The notes beneath the pieces were generated by a model that worked only from the letters and a program-made list of their open reading frames with translations, was not told the DNA's origin and did no database searches. A stretch of DNA of 64,000 nt from contig NZ_JNYV01000001.1 of the NCBI RefSeq assembly GCF_000717275.1, forward strand, positions 372,001 to 436,000. The letters are read 5' to 3'. The position numbers were made by a program, and so were the translations under genes. Position 1 is the stretch's first letter, and every line of letters starts with the position of its first letter. This document shows, one piece after another, positions 47,988-58,148 of this stretch. The DNA is from Kitasatospora arboriphila (GTDB lineage: Bacteria > Actinomycetota > Actinomycetes > Mycobacteriales > Mycobacteriaceae).

Positions 47988-50650
47988 CGATTCGCGCCGA
48001 CCAGGTCGCGCAGCCGAGACAGCGCGGCGTCGATTCCGGTTGCGTCGGTACCCGACCCCTGGGCGAGATCCGGCTTTCCGCCGCCGCGACCGGAGACCAG
48101 CGGCGCCAGATCCTTCACCAGGTCGCCGGCCTTGATACCCGCGTCACGGGCTGCAGCGGTGGTGGCGATTGCAAAGGGGACCTTGTCGTCAGACACCGAG
48201 AAGAGTGCGACGACCGCGGTGTCCGAGCCGACGCGACCACGCAGGTCACCGGCGAGCGTCCGCAGATCCCCCGCGTTCATCCCGTCGAGTTTGCCGGAGA
48301 CCACCAGCACGTCACCGACTCGGACGGCGTCGTCGATGAGTGAGCCCACCGAGGCCTTCGCGGCGTCGGCCCGCATCTTCTCGATCTGCTTCTCCGCGTC
48401 GCGCAGTTTGCCGACCAGGGTCTCGACCCTGGCTGGGACCTGATCGGACGGCACCTTGAGGCTCGAGGCCAGACCGGCCAGCAACGCCCGCTCCTTGGCG
48501 AGGTAGCGGTAGGAATCCAGACCGACGTAGGCCTCGATCCGCCGGACACCCGATCCCACGGAGGACTCCCCCAGCAACGTGACCGGACCGACCTGAGCTG
48601 ACGCGCCGACGTGGGTGCCGCCGCACAGTTCCATCGAGAACGGCCCGCCGATCTCCACCACTCGGACCACGTCGCCGTAGTTCTCGCCGAAGAGTGCCAT
48701 GGCGCCCATCGCCTTGGCCTCGGGCAGGTTGGTCTCGAAGGTGTTGACCGGGTAATTGGCCTCGACCGCAGCGTTGGTGATCTCCTCGATCTCCCCGCGC
48801 TGGGCCTCGGTGACCGGACCCTGGGCGCTGAAGTCGAAACGGAGATAACCCGGTCGGTTCAGGGAACCGGCCTGAGTCGCTGTGGGCCCCAGGACCTGCC
48901 GGAGCGCTGCATGTACCAGGTGAGTTCCGGAATGTCCCTGGGTCGCCCCATGACGCCAGGCGGTGTCCACCTGGGCGAGGACGACATCGCCTTCGGCGAC
49001 CTCACCTTCCTCGACCACTGCCCGGTGAAGCCACACCGTCTTACCGAGCTTCTGAACGTCCTTGACCTTGATCCGAAGTCCGGACGACGTCGTGATGCTG
49101 CCGATGTCGGCGATCTGGCCACCGGATTCGGCGTAGAGAGGGCTGCGGTCGAGAATGACCTCGACCTCTTGGCCCGCCGCAGCACTGCGAACCTTGCCGC
49201 CGTCCGCCACAAGACCCAATACCGTTGCCTCTGAGACCAATTCATCAAAACCGGTGAATACGGTGGGTCCGCGGTCGAGGAACTCCCGATAGACACTGAG
49301 GTCGGCGTGGCCGGACTTACGTGCGGTGGCATCGGCTTTGGCGCGCTGACGCTGTTCTGCCATCAGTTCGGTGAAGCCCTGTTCGTCCACCGACAGTCCG
49401 GCTTCGGCGGCCATCTCCAAGGTGAGGTCGATCGGGAAGCCGTAAGTGTCGTGGAGCGCGAATGCATCTCGTCCGCTGATCCGGGTGGCGCCCGAAGCCT
49501 TTGTCGTCGCCGCGGCGTCATCGAACAACTTCGAGCCGGCGGTCAGGGTCTTGAGGAACGCGTCCTCTTCACCGACAGCCAGGGACACGATGCGCGAACG
49601 TTGTTGGGCCAGTTCGGGATACGACGTCGACATCGTGTCGATGACTGCCTCGGTGAATCTTCCGACCGTGGCGCCGCTGGCACCCAGGAGACGGGCCGAT
49701 CGCACGATGCGGCGGAGGAGGCGGCGCAGCACGTACCCGCGGCCATCGTTACCGGGCGTGATGCCGTCGGCGATGAGCATCACCGCGGTGCGGGCGTGGT
49801 CGGCGATCACCCGGAATCGGACATCGTCCTCGTGATTGCCCGCGCCGTAGGTGCGGCCCGTCAGTTGCTGCGCGATCCCGATGACGGGAGCGAGCAGGTC
49901 GGTCTCATAGACGTTCTCCACCCCTTGCAGCAGGCACGCAACACGCTCGATGCCCATGCCGGTGTCGATGTTCTGCTTCGGCAACGGCCCGAGGATCTCG
50001 TAGCCGTCCTTTCCGCCACCAGGTCCACGCTGGTTCTGCATGAACACCAGGTTCCAGATCTCGATGTACCGGTCCTCGTCGGCTTCGGGTCCACCTTCGA
50101 CTCCGTAGGCGGGCCCGCGGTCATAGAAGATCTCCGAACAGGGTCCGCAGGGCCCCGGGACACCCATCGACCAGTAGTTGTCTTTCATCCCGCGGCGCTG
50201 GATACGTTCGGCGGGTACGCCGATCTCGTCGCGCCAGATGGCCTCGGCCTCATCGTCGTCGAGGTACACCGTCGGCCACAGCCGGACCGGGTCGATCCCG
50301 AACCCACCGTCGGCCACCGGGTTGGTGAGCAACGTCCACGCGAAGGTGATGGCCTCGCGCTTGAAGTAATCGCCGAACGAGAAGTTGCCCGCCATCTGGA
50401 AGAAGGTGTTGTGGCGGGTGGTGATGCCCACTTCTTCGATGTCGAGTGTCCGGACGCACTTCTGAATGCTGGTGGCCCGGGTGTACGGCGGGTTCTGCTC
50501 GCCGAGGAAGTAAGGCTTGAACGGCACCATGCCGGCGTTGACGAAGAGCAGGTTGGGGTCGTCGAGGATCAGTGACGCGCTGGGTACCTCGGTGTGCCCG
50601 GCCTTGATGAAGTGATCCAGGAAGCGCTTCCTGATCTCATGCGTCTGCAC
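47984..50650 (-). CDS. alaS: alanyl-tRNA synthetase
   Basis: Charges tRNA-Ala; class II synthetase of 888 residues. Order: catalytic domain ([40 protein letters not shown]), tRNA recognition, editing domain with the zinc/catalytic [16 protein letters not shown] and CGGTHV, then the C-Ala domain, which is rich in Asp/Gly and ends [14 protein letters not shown] 50650 has AAGGA eight bases upstream. It starts the alaS-yqgF-mltG-aroE run. Confidence 0.98.
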   Translation of the reverse strand: MQTHEIRKRFLDHFIKAGHTEVPSASLILDDPNLLFVNAGMVPFKPYFLGEQNPPYTRATSIQKCVRTLDIEEVGITTRHNTFFQMAGNFSFGDYFKREAITFAWTLLTNPVADGGFGIDPVRLWPTVYLDDDEAEAIWRDEIGVPAERIQRRGMKDNYWSMGVPGPCGPCSEIFYDRGPAYGVEGGPEADEDRYIEIWNLVFMQNQRGPGGGKDGYEILGPLPKQNIDTGMGIERVACLLQGVENVYETDLLAPVIGIAQQLTGRTYGAGNHEDDVRFRVIADHARTAVMLIADGITPGNDGRGYVLRRLLRRIVRSARLLGASGATVGRFTEAVIDTMSTSYPELAQQRSRIVSLAVGEEDAFLKTLTAGSKLFDDAAATTKASGATRISGRDAFALHDTYGFPIDLTLEMAAEAGLSVDEQGFTELMAEQRQRAKADATARKSGHADLSVYREFLDRGPTVFTGFDELVSEATVLGLVADGGKVRSAAAGQEVEVILDRSPLYAESGGQIADIGSITTSSGLRIKVKDVQKLGKTVWLHRAVVEEGEVAEGDVVLAQVDTAWRHGATQGHSGTHLVHAALRQVLGPTATQAGSLNRPGYLRFDFSAQGPVTEAQRGEIEEITNAAVEANYPVNTFETNLPEAKAMGAMALFGENYGDVVRVVEIGGPFSMELCGGTHVGASAQVGPVTLLGESSVGSGVRRIEAYVGLDSYRYLAKERALLAGLASSLKVPSDQVPARVETLVGKLRDAEKQIEKMRADAAKASVGSLIDDAVRVGDVLVVSGKLDGMNAGDLRTLAGDLRGRVGSDTAVVALFSVSDDKVPFAIATTAAARDAGIKAGDLVKDLAPLVSGRGGGKPDLAQGSGTDATGIDAALSRLRDLVGANR

Positions 50651-50735
50651 TGGTTCAGTCCTTACTCATCGGGGCGTGCCGCTCGGCGTGTCGCCGGTAA
50701 ACGGCCGTGTTCACACTACCGGTGTCGGCCCGGAA

Positions 50736-52136
50736 TCAGGTGTTGGAGCGGCCGCGGCCACGAATGATGTTGCGGAGTCGTCCGAGACGTGGGCCGATCT
50801 CGCGCTCGTAGCCGTGATCGGTGGGCTCGTAGTAGTCGACGCCGACCAGTTCGTCCGGCGGGTACTGCTGCCCGACGACGCCGCCGGGTGCGTCGTGGGG
50901 GTAGCGGTAACCCACGGCATTGCCGAGTTTCGCCGCGCCGGCATAGTGCCCGTCACGCAGGTGCGCGGGCACCGCGCCTGCCCGGCCGCCCTCGACATCG
51001 GCGATCGCTGCGCCGATGGCCGCCACCACACCTGGGGATTTGGGGGCCGTCGCCAGGTGAATCGTCGCCTGCGCCAGGGCGAGCCGCGCCTCGGGCATAC
51101 CGATGAGTTGAACCGCCTGCGCCGCAGCGGTCGCTGTCTGCAGCGCCGTGGGGTCGGCCATCCCGATGTCCTCGCTGGCGTGCACGACCAACCTGCGTGC
51201 GATGAACCGCGGGTCCTCGCCTGCCGTGATCATGCGGGCCAGGTAGTGCAGTGCGGCATCCACATCCGATCCGCGGATCGATTTGATGAATGCGCTGATC
51301 ACGTCGTAGTGCTGGTCGCCATCCCGGTCGTATCGAACGGCAGCGCGATCGACTGCTGACTCGACATGCGCGAGGGTGACCTTTGTCGGTCCGCGGGAGG
51401 TACCGCCGTCGGCCATCGAATCGGCAAGTGCCGCATCGGCTGCCGCCTCCAGTGCCGTGAGGCCGCGACGCGCGTCGCCCGCGGAGATCTTCTCCAGGTG
51501 GTCCAGGGCGTCGTCGTCGACCGTGACCGCCCCGTCGTATCCGCGAGGGTCCGATGCCGCCCGCTGTAGCAACTTCCGGATGTCAGGCCCTTCCAGGGAC
51601 CGCAGTTGCAGCACCAGGGACCGCGACAGCAACGGTGCCACCACGGAGAACGACGGATTCTCGGTGGTGGCCGCAACGAGTAGCACGATTCGGTTCTCCA
51701 CCGCATCGAGCAAGGCATCCTGCTGCGTCTTGGAGAAGCGATGGACCTCGTCGATGAAGAGCACGGTTTGAGTGCCCGCGATCAGGCGGCGGCGCGCAGC
51801 ATCGATCACCGCGCGGACTTCCTTGACCCCCGACGACAGGGCCGACAGTGCTTCGAACCGTCCGCCTGCTGCAGTGGAGATCAGCGAGGCCATCGTCGTC
51901 TTGCCGGTGCCGGGTGGGCCGAACAGCAGTACCGATGCGGCCCCCGAACCATCGATCAGCCGGCGCAACGGAGATCCGCTCTCCAGCAGATGTTCCTGTC
52001 CGACAATCTCTTCCAGTGTCTGCGGTCGCATCCGCACGGCCAGGGGTGATCCCGCGGAGGCGCCGGGCAGACCCTTGGTGATCGTGTCGGGCGGTGCCTC
52101 GGGTGCGGCGAAGAGCCCACCCTGTTCGTCGGTCAT
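50736..52136 (-). CDS. rarA: replication-associated recombination protein RarA (MgsA)
   Basis: AAA+ ATPase of the clamp-loader clade acting at stalled replication forks. The 466 residues contain Walker [15 protein letters not shown], Walker [20 protein letters not shown], sensor 1 [10 protein letters not shown], then the tetramerisation domain ([20 protein letters not shown], here with YYD-type start) and [19 protein letters not shown] 52136 gives [16 protein letters not shown]; the open frame extends 35 codons further. It lies 85 bp from alaS. Confidence 0.96.
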   Translation of the reverse strand: MTDEQGGLFAAPEAPPDTITKGLPGASAGSPLAVRMRPQTLEEIVGQEHLLESGSPLRRLIDGSGAASVLLFGPPGTGKTTMASLISTAAGGRFEALSALSSGVKEVRAVIDAARRRLIAGTQTVLFIDEVHRFSKTQQDALLDAVENRIVLLVAATTENPSFSVVAPLLSRSLVLQLRSLEGPDIRKLLQRAASDPRGYDGAVTVDDDALDHLEKISAGDARRGLTALEAAADAALADSMADGGTSRGPTKVTLAHVESAVDRAAVRYDRDGDQHYDVISAFIKSIRGSDVDAALHYLARMITAGEDPRFIARRLVVHASEDIGMADPTALQTATAAAQAVQLIGMPEARLALAQATIHLATAPKSPGVVAAIGAAIADVEGGRAGAVPAHLRDGHYAGAAKLGNAVGYRYPHDAPGGVVGQQYPPDELVGVDYYEPTDHGYEREIGPRLGRLRNIIRGRGRSNT

Positions 52137-52173
52137 GGCCAAGGCCGGATGTCGGTCATCTCGTGCGGCCCCG

Positions 52174-53325
52174 TCAGTGCAGCCAGGACGAGTCCAGCGC
52201 CTGACCGACCGTGTCGGCGAACTGTGCGAGATTCGGTGCATCCGCCCGGCGAGCGGCGTCGGCGAGGCCGGCCCAGCGGTCGACGATCACCCGCGGGTCG
52301 GATGTGCTGATCGCGAGCCCGTGCGGCTCGTCGGAAGCACCGACGTCGGTCTCGTCGGCAGGCAACATCCAGACGGTGGAGAGCCATACCCACGCCAGCC
52401 GCGCGAGCACGGCCTTGCGGGCCAGTTCGCGGTCGGACCCCAGGCTGGGCCAGATGCCCTGCACTTCCGAGCGCCACGCGTCCAGCATTGCGGTCTCGAG
52501 TTCGACTATGCGCGCGGCATTGTCGGCGGCGAGCCACGGCCGGAACGTCACCAGCGCATAGGCGATGTCGAGCGAGGCGTCGCGGAAACCGCCCCATTCG
52601 TAGTCCATGAACTGGACGCCCTCATCGTTGATGAGGATGTTCTCCGGACCGACGTCAGAAGGGCTGAATGCGCGGTGCTCACCTTCGCCGAAGAGCGCCC
52701 GGGCCTTGCCCAGAGCATCGAGCACTTCAGGGTCCACGGTCAGTCCGAAAGTGTCTGCGATCACCCGCGGCGCGGCGCTGACCGCCGCCTCGAACTGCGC
52801 CCGGAGGGCATCCACGGCGATCCCCGCTGCACCTTGGCGGAGCAGCGCGGCAAAGTCACCTTCGCCGCCCACGGTCGCAGCGTGCATGCGGCCGAGAGCC
52901 TGACCCCACGCGCTCACCGCGTTGCTGGTGGCGGCGCGGTCGTCACTGCCCAGCAGCTCGGTCATGGATCGTCCATCTCCGAGGTCGCTCAACACCAGAA
53001 CACGAGCGGAGAGGTCGAATGCGATCAGTTGAGGACCCGGACGCGACTCGAGGGGCAGCGCGGTCGCGTATTTGTACGATGCAACCTCGCGAATGAATGC
53101 TTCACTGGACTCGGCGTCGTCACCGTCGCCGAGGACCTTGATCACCAGGGTGCGGTCGCCGGAGAACGGATTCTGGGCGACCCGGACCCGCACCACCTCG
53201 GTACGACCGCTGCCACCGAGGTCCTCAGGATCGGCTAAGGACACCGCGGAGCCGGCCCGAGCTGCGAGAATACGCTCGGCTGCCTGCACCGCGCCGGTGA
53301 TCTGGCTATCGGCAAGAACAGTCAT
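52174..53325 (-). CDS. APH/choline-kinase-like phosphotransferase
   Basis: A 383-residue kinase-fold protein; the substrate is unknown. Recognisable features are a lysine in LVIKVLGDG, a Brenner-like catalytic segment [15 protein letters not shown] (Asp and Asn kept, but the usual His of HGD is Ser), and [20 protein letters not shown] for metal binding. ATG 53325 has GGAGG immediately before it; the frame is open 118 codons more, but that part is unrelated. It stands alone between rarA and the transglutaminase gene. An antibiotic-resistance role is not supported. Confidence 0.82.
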   Translation of the reverse strand: MTVLADSQITGAVQAAERILAARAGSAVSLADPEDLGGSGRTEVVRVRVAQNPFSGDRTLVIKVLGDGDDAESSEAFIREVASYKYATALPLESRPGPQLIAFDLSARVLVLSDLGDGRSMTELLGSDDRAATSNAVSAWGQALGRMHAATVGGEGDFAALLRQGAAGIAVDALRAQFEAAVSAAPRVIADTFGLTVDPEVLDALGKARALFGEGEHRAFSPSDVGPENILINDEGVQFMDYEWGGFRDASLDIAYALVTFRPWLAADNAARIVELETAMLDAWRSEVQGIWPSLGSDRELARKAVLARLAWVWLSTVWMLPADETDVGASDEPHGLAISTSDPRVIVDRWAGLADAARRADAPNLAQFADTVGQALDSSWLH

Positions 53326-53378
53326 CGCCTCCAACTTACCCAATGGTCGCCCTACCCGGGCCCACCCGACGAGACAAG

Positions 53379-54320
53379 TCAGATTTGTGGCGACACATCG
53401 ACGGAGACCTCGATCCTGCTCTTGCGCGATTCGGTGTAGATGACCCCGCGCAGGGGCGGCACGTCGTCGTAGTCCCTGCCCCAGGCCACTGTGACGTGAC
53501 GTTCGTCGACCAATTTGTCGTTGGTGGGGTCGAATGCGATCCACGAGTCCCCGGGCAGCCAGACCGCGGCCCATGCGTGTGAGGCATCGGCACCGAAGAT
53601 CCGTTCTTTTCCTGGTGGCGGGTCGGTGGCGAGGTAACCCGACACATACCGGGCAGCCAGACCCTGGGACCGCAGGCATGCGATCGCGACCCGCGCGAAG
53701 TCCTGGCAGACGCCTTCGCGGCGCTCCATGACAGTGCTGACACGGGTGGAGATGGCCGTGGACCCCGAACGGTAGGCGAAGTCCTGAAAAATGCGCGTGG
53801 TGAGGGTGGTCACGGCTTCGAGGAGTGGTCTGCCCGGGGTGAAGATCGCCGACGCGTAATCCCTCACCGCGGGCGTGATCTCGGGAGGATCGAGATCGAG
53901 TCGGAACTCAGCCGCCCTGGCGCCGGCCATCCCGGTCGGGCGAGCTGATTCCCAGGGGGCCTGCGCGGCAGGCGATTGCAGCACATCGTCGTCGATCGGA
54001 TCCACCTCGACAATCGAACGGCCGGTGACCTCGAGCCGCCGATGTGGGGTGCGGACATGGAAATAGCAGTCGATATTGCCGTACGTGTCGATACCGGTGG
54101 ACCGGTCGGCCGGTTCGGGGTCGATCTCGACCTCGCTCGAGAGCACCCGCTGCCCGGGCATGTCACGGGGTTGCAGGTGTCCTCGCCCGTAAGAACTGGT
54201 GACCACGTCGTCGTAGTCGTAACGGGTGCGGTGCAGCACGGCGTACCGCCGACTCGGCGATGCACTCGCGGAACTCTCCCCCGCCGGCGCTGGTGGCTCG
54301 AACTCGCCCGGCCGGTTCAC
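53379..54320 (-). CDS. transglutaminase-like cysteine protease of the ATP-grasp/alpha-E system
   Basis: 313 residues: an N-terminal bacterial transglutaminase-like beta domain (VLHRTRYDYDDVVTSSYGRG) and a transglutaminase core with the complete triad, Cys205 in REGVCQDFA, His248 in ADASHAWAAVWLPG and Asp264 in IAFDPTNDKL. It has no signal peptide, so it is probably cytoplasmic. GTG 54320 overlaps the stop of the ATP-grasp/alpha-E gene, making translational coupling very likely. In such systems it is proposed to hydrolyse or transfer the amide bonds made by the ATP-grasp ligase. Confidence 0.92.
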   Translation of the reverse strand: MNRPGEFEPPAPAGESSASASPSRRYAVLHRTRYDYDDVVTSSYGRGHLQPRDMPGQRVLSSEVEIDPEPADRSTGIDTYGNIDCYFHVRTPHRRLEVTGRSIVEVDPIDDDVLQSPAAQAPWESARPTGMAGARAAEFRLDLDPPEITPAVRDYASAIFTPGRPLLEAVTTLTTRIFQDFAYRSGSTAISTRVSTVMERREGVCQDFARVAIACLRSQGLAARYVSGYLATDPPPGKERIFGADASHAWAAVWLPGDSWIAFDPTNDKLVDERHVTVAWGRDYDDVPPLRGVIYTESRKSRIEVSVDVSPQI

Positions 54321-57076
54321 AGTTGGTCCTCCGAACCGGCACCCCAGAGCGGCTGCATCTCGACCGGGTAGGCAAAGCGCGTCCGGCCGAGGACGTCGGA
54401 TATCTCACGCAACCCGGCGCCGAGATTGCCCATCAGTTCGGCGAGTTCGACTCGACGGCCACCGGCACCGATCGCGGCGAGATCCGCGGGGTCGACTCTG
54501 CGCAACTCGGCAACGAGGTCTTCGACCAGCCGCTCGGCAGCGGCGGACCGTACGTCGGTGGGTAGCGCCGTCAGATTGGCACGGAGAGTGTCCAATTGGT
54601 AGATCATCGCCCTGGGGTTGCCCTCGTCGAAGAGCAGCAGACCCGCGACCGGACCCAGCCTGACGATGCCGCGGTTGCGGCGACGGTAGATGATCGCGGA
54701 CTCGTTGGCAACGAGGTATGCCTCGAGCAGACCCTGCTCGGTGTCGGCGTCGTGCTGCTGGACCAGAACAGCGGACGTGAGCGCGGCCAGCATCTGAGCT
54801 CGTTCGATGCGCCGCCCGATGTCCATGAACAGCCAGCCCGCGTCGTGGACCATCGATTCGGCCTGCAGCCCGGCCAGCGCCAGGAGCCCGTGCAGGATCT
54901 CCTCGTGCGCACGGCCGAGCTCGGACCCGTCGACGTCCAGTTCCTCGTTCGTCTCGGCGCCCGAACCGGACAAGATGGCCGGCGGACTGCCCAATTCGGC
55001 GATCGCTCTGTCGATCGCGCCGAGCACCATCCAGGTGCTGGTGGACATCTGATCCCGCACCGCGCGCGCGAGTTGCTGCAGGCGTTCGACGGCAAAGGCC
55101 ACCGAACCCGTTGCCCTACGCGAGCTGGTCATCGAATGCATACGCACCGTGGCCGCCATCACCTCGTCGGGCTCGGGCGGCCGGCTGCTGTCGAAGTCGG
55201 CGATACCCACGGTGTCCTCGAGGGCGGCCTCGCTGCCGGTGGCCGCTGCGATCGCGGACAGGAACAACGGAATGGACGCCGTCCCCGACATCCACGGCCG
55301 GTAGCGATAGTCCTCGTAACGTTCCCTGGCCACCTTGACCATTCGGGTGGTCAGTTCTGCTCGTTCTCCGTATCGGCCGAACCAGAACAGATCCGACAGC
55401 ACCCTCGGAGAGCTCACGACGGCACTGTCGGTCACCGGTCGGTGGGCGCGAGCGGATCGACGGTCCACCTGGTCGCCGTCCGCCGTCATGACGGTTGCCA
55501 CTCGGTCGTGGTGGTCGGACGACTCGGGGACACGGGCCGTGGGCCCGGCCGGCTCGGTGGTGGTGACCCAGACGTCTTTCCCGGCAACCGAACCCCAGGA
55601 GGCTCCGGCAGTTCCATCGGCGAGCACGTGGCCCAGGCCGCCCGGCATCACGGCATAACCCGCACCTTGGGCGACGCTGAACACACGAAGGCCCACGGGC
55701 GCCGGACGCAGGCCCGCCCCGCCGGATCCGGATTGCGTGGCGGCCGGGGTGGCTGACGGGGCCACCGAATAGTCTTCGAGCCGACGCCCCGCCCACGGCC
55801 AGGGCTCGGCTTCGATCCGGGCGATCAGTTCATCGCGTGCTTCGGCGGTCAGACCTGGCCCCGAGATCTCTTCTCCGGTGCGGAAATTGGAGAACTGCAG
55901 GTAGGCCACGTCGGCCACCATCTTGGCGTGGTCGAGATCTGTTCCCGCCCAATATGTCTCGACAGAATCGAGAAGCAGGTCCTCGTCGAGCAGGTGTCGG
56001 CTGACAGCGTGCAACACGGTGTGCAACGCCGGGTTCTCGAGGACCCCCGCGCCCAGGTGGTTCACCACCGAGACCGTCCCGCGCGACACGGCCTCCACGA
56101 GCCCGGGAACCCCGAGCCGCGAATCGGTGCGCAGATCGAGCGGATCGCAATACGCGGCGTCGACGCGCCGGAGGATCACGTCGAGCCGTTTGAACTTGCC
56201 CAGCGAACGCATGTACACGCTGCCGCCGCGAACGACGAGGTCGGCTGCTTCCACAAGCGGGAAGCCCAGCGCGGAAGCCAGGTAGGCCTGATCGAATGCG
56301 GTCTCGGACAACGAGCCCGGTGTCAGCACCGCCACCGTCGGGTCCTCGGTCCCCTGCGGCGCGTACTCGAACAGCGACAGGCGAAGGGTCGCCGAGAACG
56401 CTGTCAGGGGCCGGGGTACACATCGCTGGAACAACCGCGGGAATGCCCGCGACATCAGCCGTCGATCGGCGAGGGCGTATCCGACGCCAGAGGGTGCGCC
56501 GGCGCGGTCGGCATACACGGTGTGCACCCCACCCGGGCCCCGCCCGACGTCGCAGGCGTGCAGGAACAATGAGTGCGGCCCGGCCTGCGGGAATCCCGCA
56601 GCCTTGCGGATGTACCCCGAGTGTCCATAGACCATCTCCGGTGGCACGATCCCGTCCGTGATGACCCGTTGGCCCGAATAGATGTCGGCGAGCAGGGCGT
56701 CGAGAACCCTGGAACGCTGGGCGATCTTTCGGTCGAGGTCGGCCCACTGCGCGCCGTCGATGAGCAGCGGCACACAATCCAGCTCCCAGCGCCGCCGGCG
56801 GGTGGAATCACCGTCCGGGGCGTTGTAGGTGATGCCGTCGTCGTCGACCAGTGTGCGTACGCGCCGTTCGGCCCGGTGCAGTCCGGATCGGCCGAGACGC
56901 GAGTAGCCATCGACGAGCGGTTCCCACTGCCTGCGCACGGCCCCCGAGGCATCGAGCAGCTCGTCGTACGGGCCTGGGGACGAAGCTCCGGGGATCCGAG
57001 CGAGATCGAACAATCCGAACCGGTCAGACCGATATCGGTCCAGGACTCCGGTGGGTTCGACCTTGGACGATGTCAC
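54317..57076 (-). CDS. circularly permuted ATP-grasp (DUF404/407) fused to alpha-E domain (DUF403)
   Basis: A 919-residue fusion. Residues 1 to about 505 are a circularly permuted ATP-grasp ligase (DGITYNAPDG; PPEMVYGHSGYIRKAAG; DVILRRVDAAYCDPLDLRTD; TVSVVNHLGAGVLENPAL). A Gly/Pro/Ala-rich linker lies near 440-460 and another disordered stretch at 510-555. The all-helical alpha-E domain follows (about 556-905), starting SDLFWFGRYGERAELTTRMV and containing DIGRRIERAQMLAAL. The family is proposed to make an unidentified peptide-like amide. In M. tuberculosis Rv2411c/2410c keep the domains separate, whereas Rv2567 is fused as here. GTG 57076. Confidence 0.93.
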   Translation of the reverse strand: MTSSKVEPTGVLDRYRSDRFGLFDLARIPGASSPGPYDELLDASGAVRRQWEPLVDGYSRLGRSGLHRAERRVRTLVDDDGITYNAPDGDSTRRRRWELDCVPLLIDGAQWADLDRKIAQRSRVLDALLADIYSGQRVITDGIVPPEMVYGHSGYIRKAAGFPQAGPHSLFLHACDVGRGPGGVHTVYADRAGAPSGVGYALADRRLMSRAFPRLFQRCVPRPLTAFSATLRLSLFEYAPQGTEDPTVAVLTPGSLSETAFDQAYLASALGFPLVEAADLVVRGGSVYMRSLGKFKRLDVILRRVDAAYCDPLDLRTDSRLGVPGLVEAVSRGTVSVVNHLGAGVLENPALHTVLHAVSRHLLDEDLLLDSVETYWAGTDLDHAKMVADVAYLQFSNFRTGEEISGPGLTAEARDELIARIEAEPWPWAGRRLEDYSVAPSATPAATQSGSGGAGLRPAPVGLRVFSVAQGAGYAVMPGGLGHVLADGTAGASWGSVAGKDVWVTTTEPAGPTARVPESSDHHDRVATVMTADGDQVDRRSARAHRPVTDSAVVSSPRVLSDLFWFGRYGERAELTTRMVKVARERYEDYRYRPWMSGTASIPLFLSAIAAATGSEAALEDTVGIADFDSSRPPEPDEVMAATVRMHSMTSSRRATGSVAFAVERLQQLARAVRDQMSTSTWMVLGAIDRAIAELGSPPAILSGSGAETNEELDVDGSELGRAHEEILHGLLALAGLQAESMVHDAGWLFMDIGRRIERAQMLAALTSAVLVQQHDADTEQGLLEAYLVANESAIIYRRRNRGIVRLGPVAGLLLFDEGNPRAMIYQLDTLRANLTALPTDVRSAAAERLVEDLVAELRRVDPADLAAIGAGGRRVELAELMGNLGAGLREISDVLGRTRFAYPVEMQPLWGAGSEDQL

Positions 57077-57172
57077 CGCAGAACTGTACGTGTGCGCGCC
57101 AGGTCGGGGATCATCGGTACGCCCGCGCCGGTCGCCACCGTGGCCCGCGATCGTGGTCGACGAGCGGCCCCG

Positions 57173-58135
57173 CTACTGCGTGTCACCGCTGCGCGCGGAC
57201 TTGCGCACGAGGGCGGTTTTTCCGCGCCGTCGGCTGTGTGCCCGATGGATGAGGAGCACCGCAACTCCGGCAACCACGATCCCGATCAGGTTGATCACCA
57301 GCTGCGCGGTGGATTCGGCGGCGACCCGCCACTGCCCCAAGGTGGCGGCGACCACCGCATACCCGGCAGCGGGCACCGTCGTGACCGAGATGAAGACGCC
57401 GACCAGCGCCGCGGACTTCGAGGACACCAGCGACAACATGCCTGCGGCGCCGGCGAGCAGTGCGACCACCAGCGAAAACGGCCCGACCTGATAGATGAAG
57501 TCGAGCTGGTCGGCTGTGGTCACGTCGCGCATCGTCATCCAGCCGAGGCTCTGGGCGGCCAGCGCACCGAGGCCGGTCACCACCATGGCCAGCGGAAACC
57601 CCACCGCCAAGGCCACCACGGATCGCCGGGCCAGGGCGTATCGGCGGCGCACGATCGCCACGGCGATGCCGCCGAGTGGACCGAACTCGGGCCCGACCAC
57701 CATCCCACCGACAACCGTGACCGGGGAATCGGTCACCACCCCGACAGCCGCGAGCAGACAGGCCAGGCACAGGAAAGCCAGGAATGTACCGCTCAGCGTC
57801 GAATCCTCGTTGGTGCGCTCGAGTAGTTCGTCCCACACCACCGCGTCCCCGGGATCTCCCGGGGCGTCGCGCTCAGCCCGATCCGCGGCCTCGGAGAGCA
57901 CCATGTCGAGCAGTTCGACGGTGATGGCACCTTCGGTCCGAAGTTCCAGTGCCCTGAGCTCTTTGAGCAGTTCGTTCGCGGCCTCACGGGTGACGTCGGC
58001 TTCGATCAGGTCCCCGGCCGGCTCCACTGCGACCCCCGGAATCCGAACCACGTGAGCGACCCCGACGTAGTCGCGCAAGGTCTCCACCACGGCATCAGAT
58101 CGCTCGTGCGGGCTGATGATCCGGATGTGGAGCAC
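57173..58135 (-). CDS. DUF389 membrane protein
   Basis: 320 residues. An N-terminal soluble ACT-like region (MLHIRIISPHERSDAVVETL; AGDLIEADVTREAANELLKE) is followed after about residue 115 by five or six helices including the DUF389 signature GGMVVGPEFGPLGGIAVAIV, and a basic C-terminal tail. Function is unknown; transport or channel roles have been suggested for the family. GTG 58135 lies 13 bases after the aspS stop, so it may be co-transcribed with aspS. Confidence 0.9.
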   Translation of the reverse strand: MLHIRIISPHERSDAVVETLRDYVGVAHVVRIPGVAVEPAGDLIEADVTREAANELLKELRALELRTEGAITVELLDMVLSEAADRAERDAPGDPGDAVVWDELLERTNEDSTLSGTFLAFLCLACLLAAVGVVTDSPVTVVGGMVVGPEFGPLGGIAVAIVRRRYALARRSVVALAVGFPLAMVVTGLGALAAQSLGWMTMRDVTTADQLDFIYQVGPFSLVVALLAGAAGMLSLVSSKSAALVGVFISVTTVPAAGYAVVAATLGQWRVAAESTAQLVINLIGIVVAGVAVLLIHRAHSRRRGKTALVRKSARSGDTQ

Positions 58136-58148
58136 GGGCCGGCAGCGT

